Assembly: GCA_040005915.1 (NCBI GenBank)
Contig: JBDTYA010000057.1
Coordinates: 1 to 6,866 of the forward strand
From: JAENVT01 sp040005915
GTDB taxonomy: Bacteria > Actinomycetota > Acidimicrobiia > Acidimicrobiales > Ilumatobacteraceae
DNA length: 6,866 bases
Reading direction: 5' to 3'
Shown here: positions 5,160 through 6,866 of the stretch, in pieces
Layout of the letters: each line of letters starts with the position of its first letter
Numbering within the stretch: the first letter of the stretch is position 1
Notes under the pieces: generated by a model
What the model saw: the letters and a program-made list of their open reading frames with translations, nothing else
Told to the model about the DNA's origin: nothing
Database searches by the model: none
Translations under genes and position numbers: made by a program

Positions 5160-5669
5160 GTGCAACCTCCGGCTAGCGGTAACTCATGGCTCAGCCTGAC
5201 GAGTGATCCGTTGCCGATTGCCGCTGCCTACGAATGGGCTGTGCTGCCCGAATGCGGTGCCGTCGTGCTGTTCAGTGGCACCGTCCGCAATCATGCCGTC
5301 GACGAGCGGGGCGTGCTGCGCGACCACGTCGAGTCGTTGACCTACGAGGCGTACGACTCGCAGGTCGTGCCGAGATTCGAGGCCATCGACGTCGAACTGC
5401 GGCTGCGGTGGCCCGACACGGGCAGGGTCGTGCTGATCCACCGGGTCGGCGGCCTGGCGATCGGCGAGAGCTCGGTCATCGCCGTCGTCAGCGCGCCGCA
5501 CCGCGTCGGCGCCTTCGAGGCAGCGCGCTTCGCCATCGATGCGTTGAAGCTCAGCGCTCCCATCTGGAAGCACGAGGTCTGGCAGGACGGCTCCGACTGG
5601 GGCATCCCGGCCGGCGCTCCGGTCGAAGCGTCGTCCGTACCGACCTCGTCGGGTCGGAAACCATCGTGA
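5160..5669 (+). CDS. moaE: Molybdopterin synthase catalytic subunit MoaE
   Basis: MoaE pairs with the sulfur-carrying MoaD subunit in the cytoplasm and converts cyclic pyranopterin monophosphate to molybdopterin, the second stage of molybdenum cofactor synthesis. The 169-residue product contains 'CGAVVLFSGTVRNHA' (32-46), 'SLTYEAYDSQVVPRFEAI' (59-76), 'VVLIHRVGGLAIGESSV' (90-106), 'VVSAPHRVGAFEAARFAID' (109-127) and 'ALKLSAPIWKHEVWQDG' (128-144). Lys130 and Lys137 correspond, with the same seven-residue spacing, to the active-site lysines known from E. coli MoaE (Lys119 and Lys126), so it should be active. The last 20 or so residues are a Pro/Ser-rich extension beyond the usual end. The GTG at 5160 is preferred over the ATG at 5154 (two codons longer) because of the TACGAT box; the frame stays open further upstream, but that part does not resemble MoaE. 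No moaD is visible here. The stop overlaps the next start (GTGA, 5666-5669), indicating translational coupling. Confidence 0.95.
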   Translation: MQPPASGNSWLSLTSDPLPIAAAYEWAVLPECGAVVLFSGTVRNHAVDERGVLRDHVESLTYEAYDSQVVPRFEAIDVELRLRWPDTGRVVLIHRVGGLAIGESSVIAVVSAPHRVGAFEAARFAIDALKLSAPIWKHEVWQDGSDWGIPAGAPVEASSVPTSSGRKPS

Positions 5670-5884
5670 CGGTCGTCATCGCGGTGGCTGCACTCGTCCT
5701 GCTGGCGGCCATCGGGCTCATCGCCTACACACGGCGTCCGCGCCAGGATGCCGGGCTCACCAGCTTCCGCCGGCACATCGACGCTCTGTCACCCGAGTCT
5801 CGCCGCGAGGTGATGGACCGTGTCCGTCCGTCGAAGAAGGCCGACGACGGACCCGAAGCCAAGTCACAGGAGCCGACGGACTAG
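5666..5884 (+). CDS. Small single-pass membrane protein, unknown function
   Basis: This 72-residue product was found by reading from the GTG that overlaps the moaE stop. Residues 2-21 form one strongly hydrophobic helix (TVVIAVAALVLLAAIGLIAY), followed by a positive 'TRRPRQ', so the remaining 50 residues are predicted to be cytoplasmic. That part holds a likely amphipathic helix, 'SFRRHIDALSPESRREVMD', then 'RVRPSKK', and ends in a charged, probably disordered tail. I recognise no named family; similar short actinobacterial proteins with a 'DALSPE.RR' motif come to mind but were not checked. A weak ribosome site, GGAAA (5656-5660), lies five bases before the GTG. The 4-base overlap with moaE and the 3-base gap to mreB place it firmly in this operon. 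A role near the membrane alongside MreB is possible but only suggested by position. Confidence 0.75.
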   Translation: MTVVIAVAALVLLAAIGLIAYTRRPRQDAGLTSFRRHIDALSPESRREVMDRVRPSKKADDGPEAKSQEPTD

Positions 5885-5887
5885 CTC

Positions 5888-6866
5888 ATGGCTCGCGACC
5901 TTGCAATCGACCTCGGCACTGCCAACACACTGGTCTACATGAAGGGCCGCGGCATCGTGCTCAACGAGCCGTCCGTCATCGCCCTCAACCGGCAGACGGG
6001 CGAAGTGCTGGCAACCGGGCGCGAGGCATGGCAGATGATCGGGCGCACGCCCGGGTACATCGTCGCCGTCCGCCCACTTCGAGGTGGCGCAATCACCGAC
6101 TTCGAGATCACCGAGCGAATGATCCGCCTGTTGCTGCAACGCGTCGGGGTCAGCAGGTTCACGCGCCCGAAGGTCGTCATCTGCGTGCCGTCCGCCATCA
6201 CCGAGGTCGAGCGGCGAGCGGTCACCGACGCAGCCCGTCGCGCAGGCGCGGCCGATGCGCAGTTGATCGAGCAGCCGATGGCTGCGGCGATCGGCGCCGA
6301 CCTGCCCATCGACGAGCCGGTGGGCAACATGGTCATCGACATCGGTGGCGGTACCAGCGAGACCGCTGTGATCAGTCTTGGAGGCATCGTCGCGCTCGAG
6401 GCGGTGCGCGTCGGTAGCTTCGACATCGATGCTGCGATCCAGGCCTATGTGCGACGCGAGCACGGCATCGCGATCGGCGAACGAACGGCAGAGGAAGTCA
6501 AGGTTGCCATCGGCTCTGCCGACCCGACCGAGGACGAGAACCAGGCTGAGGTCCGCGGCCGTGACCTGATGAGCGGGCTGCCGAAGACGGTCGTGCTGAC
6601 ACCCGAAGAGATCCGCATGGCCATCGACGATGTCGTCAGCAGCATCACCGCCTCCGTGGTGCGCTGCCTGTCGAAGGCACCGCCCGAGCTGGCCCAGGAC
6701 TTTCTCGTCCGCGGCATGTACCTCGTCGGTGGCGGCGGCCTGCTACGCGGTCTGGCGTCGCGCATCGAGCGCGAGACCCAGGTGCCGGTGAAGATGTCGA
6801 CGATGCCGCTCGAGGCGGTCGTCATGGGCGCCGGTCACTGCATCGAGCACTACGACGCGTTGAAGA
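5888..6866 (+). CDS. mreB: Rod shape-determining protein MreB (actin homologue), 3' partial
   Basis: The frame is open from the ATG at 5888 to the window edge, giving 326 residues; typical MreB is about 330-350, so only the last few residues are missing. MreB polymerises with ATP under the membrane and guides the elongation machinery for cell-wall synthesis. Seen in order: phosphate-1 loop 'DLGTANTLVYMKGRGIVLNE' (8-27), 'GAITDFEITERMI' (67-79), 'VVICVPSAITEVERRAV' (96-112), 'LIEQPMAAAIGADLP' (126-140), phosphate-2 'IDIGGGTSETAVISLGGI' (150-167), 'IGERTAEEVKVAIGSA' (196-211), 'GRDLMSGLPKTVVLT' (224-238) and the adenosine motif 'LVGGGGLLRGL' (279-289). It diverges at 'VRVGSFDIDAAI' (173-184), where MreB usually has Gly-Gly before the acidic residue. 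It begins directly at the first strand, without the short N-terminal extension of many homologues. AGGAG at 5868-5872 is too distant (15 bases) to be a strong ribosome site, so coupling to the preceding gene is likely. mreC/mreD, if present, would lie beyond the window. Confidence 0.95.
   Translation, partial: MARDLAIDLGTANTLVYMKGRGIVLNEPSVIALNRQTGEVLATGREAWQMIGRTPGYIVAVRPLRGGAITDFEITERMIRLLLQRVGVSRFTRPKVVICVPSAITEVERRAVTDAARRAGAADAQLIEQPMAAAIGADLPIDEPVGNMVIDIGGGTSETAVISLGGIVALEAVRVGSFDIDAAIQAYVRREHGIAIGERTAEEVKVAIGSADPTEDENQAEVRGRDLMSGLPKTVVLTPEEIRMAIDDVVSSITASVVRCLSKAPPELAQDFLVRGMYLVGGGGLLRGLASRIERETQVPVKMSTMPLEAVVMGAGHCIEHYDALK

Noticed and set aside
5864..6463. Minus-strand frame of 199 codons antisense to mreB
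   Set aside because: MreB motifs on the plus strand are continuous and unambiguous; the antisense frame has only Asp/His/Ala-rich filler.

Overview
The window is GC-rich, densely coded actinobacterial DNA. The best guess at lineage is Acidimicrobiia (Ilumatobacter-like). The reasons are the base composition, starts preceded by a TANNNT box instead of a Shine-Dalgarno sequence, an 'RTWRHPSE' motif in a membrane-anchored PDZ protein, and the mix of families. This assignment rests on remembered family patterns and was not tested by any search. No rRNA, tRNA, CRISPR, insertion sequence, integrase or phage gene is visible, so it looks like ordinary chromosome.

Layout: (1) 1-282, the 3' end of an OmpR/PhoB-type response regulator. 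(2) 283-452, a 170-base gap holding two tandem 41-bp palindromic repeat units, which run into the promoter of the next gene. (3) 453-1760 (+), an MFS transporter whose basic tail overlaps the next gene by 98 bp tail-to-tail. (4) 1663-2847 (-), a DUF2342/zincin-like 'zinc-dependent metalloprotease' family protein with a degenerate metal site. (5) 2889-3878 (+), a degenerate extended SDR with a C-terminal membrane anchor, transcribed divergently from gene 4 across a 41-bp gap. (6) 3891-5066 (-), a membrane-anchored HtrA-like protein with a PDZ domain and all three catalytic-triad positions replaced. (7) 5160-5884 (+), moaE followed with a 4-base overlap by a 72-residue single-pass membrane protein. 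(8) 5888-6866 (+), mreB, which starts three bases later and runs off the window.

Two themes stand out. First, all five transcription-unit heads that can be seen have a TANNNT hexamer ending 6-9 bases before the start codon, which implies leaderless or nearly leaderless mRNAs. This also picks the start of moaE. Second, three consecutive genes (4, 5, 6) belong to enzyme families but lack the residues that define catalysis, two of them being membrane-anchored. That suggests binding or scaffold roles instead of catalysis. The moaE / small membrane protein / mreB cluster looks like one operon joining a molybdopterin synthase subunit to cell-shape machinery. I found no clear evidence of a wholly new defence or mobile system.
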